A stretch of DNA of 6,350 nt, taken from JAJZMF01 sp035702845. GTDB lineage: Bacteria > Actinomycetota > Acidimicrobiia > Acidimicrobiales > Palsa-688. Under the pieces are notes generated by a model. It was not told the DNA's origin, did no database searches, and worked only from the letters and a program-made list of their open reading frames with translations. The DNA is taken from contig DASSZK010000407.1 in assembly GCA_035702845.1 (NCBI GenBank), forward strand, positions 1 through 6,350, written 5' to 3'. This document shows positions 5,758 through 6,350 of this stretch, in pieces (position 1 is the first letter of the stretch; every line of letters starts with the position of its first letter). The translations under genes and the position numbers were made by a program.

Positions 5758-6350
5758 CTATCGCCGCGCCCACACCGCACATACCTCGTCAACGAGGGCA
5801 CCGAGTGAACCCTCCTCGATCGCTTCCCGAGCCCGCTCCACCAAACCGCCGAGCCACGCCAGATTGTGCAAGCTGACCAACCGGCTGGCTGCAGGCTCAC
5901 CCACGTTGAAAAGGTGGCGCAGGTATGCCCGGCTGTGGCGACGGCAAACTGCGCACGTGCACTTGCCGTCCAAAGGCCCGGGGTCGTCCGCGTAGCGCGC
6001 GGCTTTGACGGCCAGCTTGCCTTCCCAAGTGAGAGCGGTGCCGTGCCGCCCGAGCCTCGTCGGCAGGACACAGTCGAACATGTCTATGCCCATTGAGATC
6101 GCCGTAATGATCGACCAGGGGTCCCCCACGCCCATCAAGTAGCGGGGCTTATCAGCAGGCAGGGCACCCACTGCGGCACCCAGCGCCAAAGCGAACTGGT
6201 CAGCGGGCTCGCCCACCGCCAGACCCCCAACGGCGTAGCCGTCGAAGCCGATCGCGACCAGGCGCTCAGCGTAAGCCCGGCGCAGATCGGGCTCTACGCC
6301 ACCCTGCACGATCCCGAACAGCAGCTGGCCGTCACCCACCTGCGCCTGGC
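5758..6350 (-). CDS. tgt: Queuine/preQ1 tRNA-guanine transglycosylase, C-terminal part
   Basis: About 196 C-terminal residues; the gene starts beyond the window's high end. The frame is open to the edge (reading QAQVGDGQLLFGIVQGG), so a GTG at 6339 is an internal valine, not the start. The enzyme exchanges guanine at wobble position 34 of GUN-anticodon tRNAs for a queuosine precursor. Visible motifs are FGIVQGG (6298-6318), GYAVGGLAVGEP, RYLMGVGDP and GIDMFDCVLPTRLGR, whose FDC Asp (6073-6075) corresponds to the catalytic nucleophile. The zinc site is CTCAVC (Cys codons beginning at 5961, 5955 and 5946), with its His ligand in SLHNL (codon beginning at 5868). All are intact. The stop is TAG, 110 bases before yajC. 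Linkage of tgt to yajC-secDF is common in many bacteria. Nothing suggests decay. Confidence 0.97.
   Translation of the reverse strand, partial: QAQVGDGQLLFGIVQGGVEPDLRRAYAERLVAIGFDGYAVGGLAVGEPADQFALALGAAVGALPADKPRYLMGVGDPWSIITAISMGIDMFDCVLPTRLGRHGTALTWEGKLAVKAARYADDPGPLDGKCTCAVCRRHSRAYLRHLFNVGEPAASRLVSLHNLAWLGGLVERAREAIEEGSLGALVDEVCAVWARR

Noticed and set aside
1..6350. A novel defence, mobile or biosynthetic system
   Set aside because: Every gene belongs to a well-known housekeeping family with intact motifs. There are no transposase, integrase, toxin, nuclease or unknown conserved genes and no break in composition.

Overview
The window is GC-rich and holds six genes, all on the minus strand. 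In transcription order (high to low coordinates) they are tgt (3' part), yajC, secD, secF, apt and rel (5' part). The block yajC-secD-secF-apt-rel is the classic actinobacterial order. A tgt gene directly upstream of yajC, together with Thr/Pro/Gly-rich low-complexity extensions on the Sec proteins, fits a deep-branching actinobacterium (Acidimicrobiia-like). That placement is an inference from gene order and style, not from a database search.

Layout: 5758-6350 is the C-terminal part of queuine/preQ1 tRNA-ribosyltransferase. A 110-base leader (5648-5757) follows, containing a perfect 10-bp palindrome, a GC-rich hairpin and a possible 20-codon upstream ORF that overlaps the yajC start. Then come yajC (5012-5647), secD (3149-5008) and secF (1573-3132), separated by only 3 and 16 bases and surely cotranscribed. 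apt (1017-1547) begins 25 bases after secF. A 139-base gap (878-1016) before rel contains a striking 15-bp inverted repeat. rel (1-877) runs off the low-coordinate edge after its N-terminal hydrolase domain. No stretch over 300 bases lacks a gene.

How the genes work together: YajC, SecD and SecF form the accessory complex of the SecYEG translocon, in which SecDF uses the proton gradient to pull secreted proteins outward. Apt salvages adenine to AMP, and Rel makes and degrades (p)ppGpp, so apt and rel form a purine/stringent-response pair. Tgt modifies tRNA and probably belongs to a transcription unit upstream. All catalytic and proton-relay residues that can be located are intact.

I see no new multi-gene system here. 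The points worth a second look are the structured apt-rel spacer, the yajC leader with its overlapping small ORF, the unusually long low-complexity additions to YajC, SecD and SecF (including a cysteine-flanked insert in SecD), and odd residues in Rel at the window edge.
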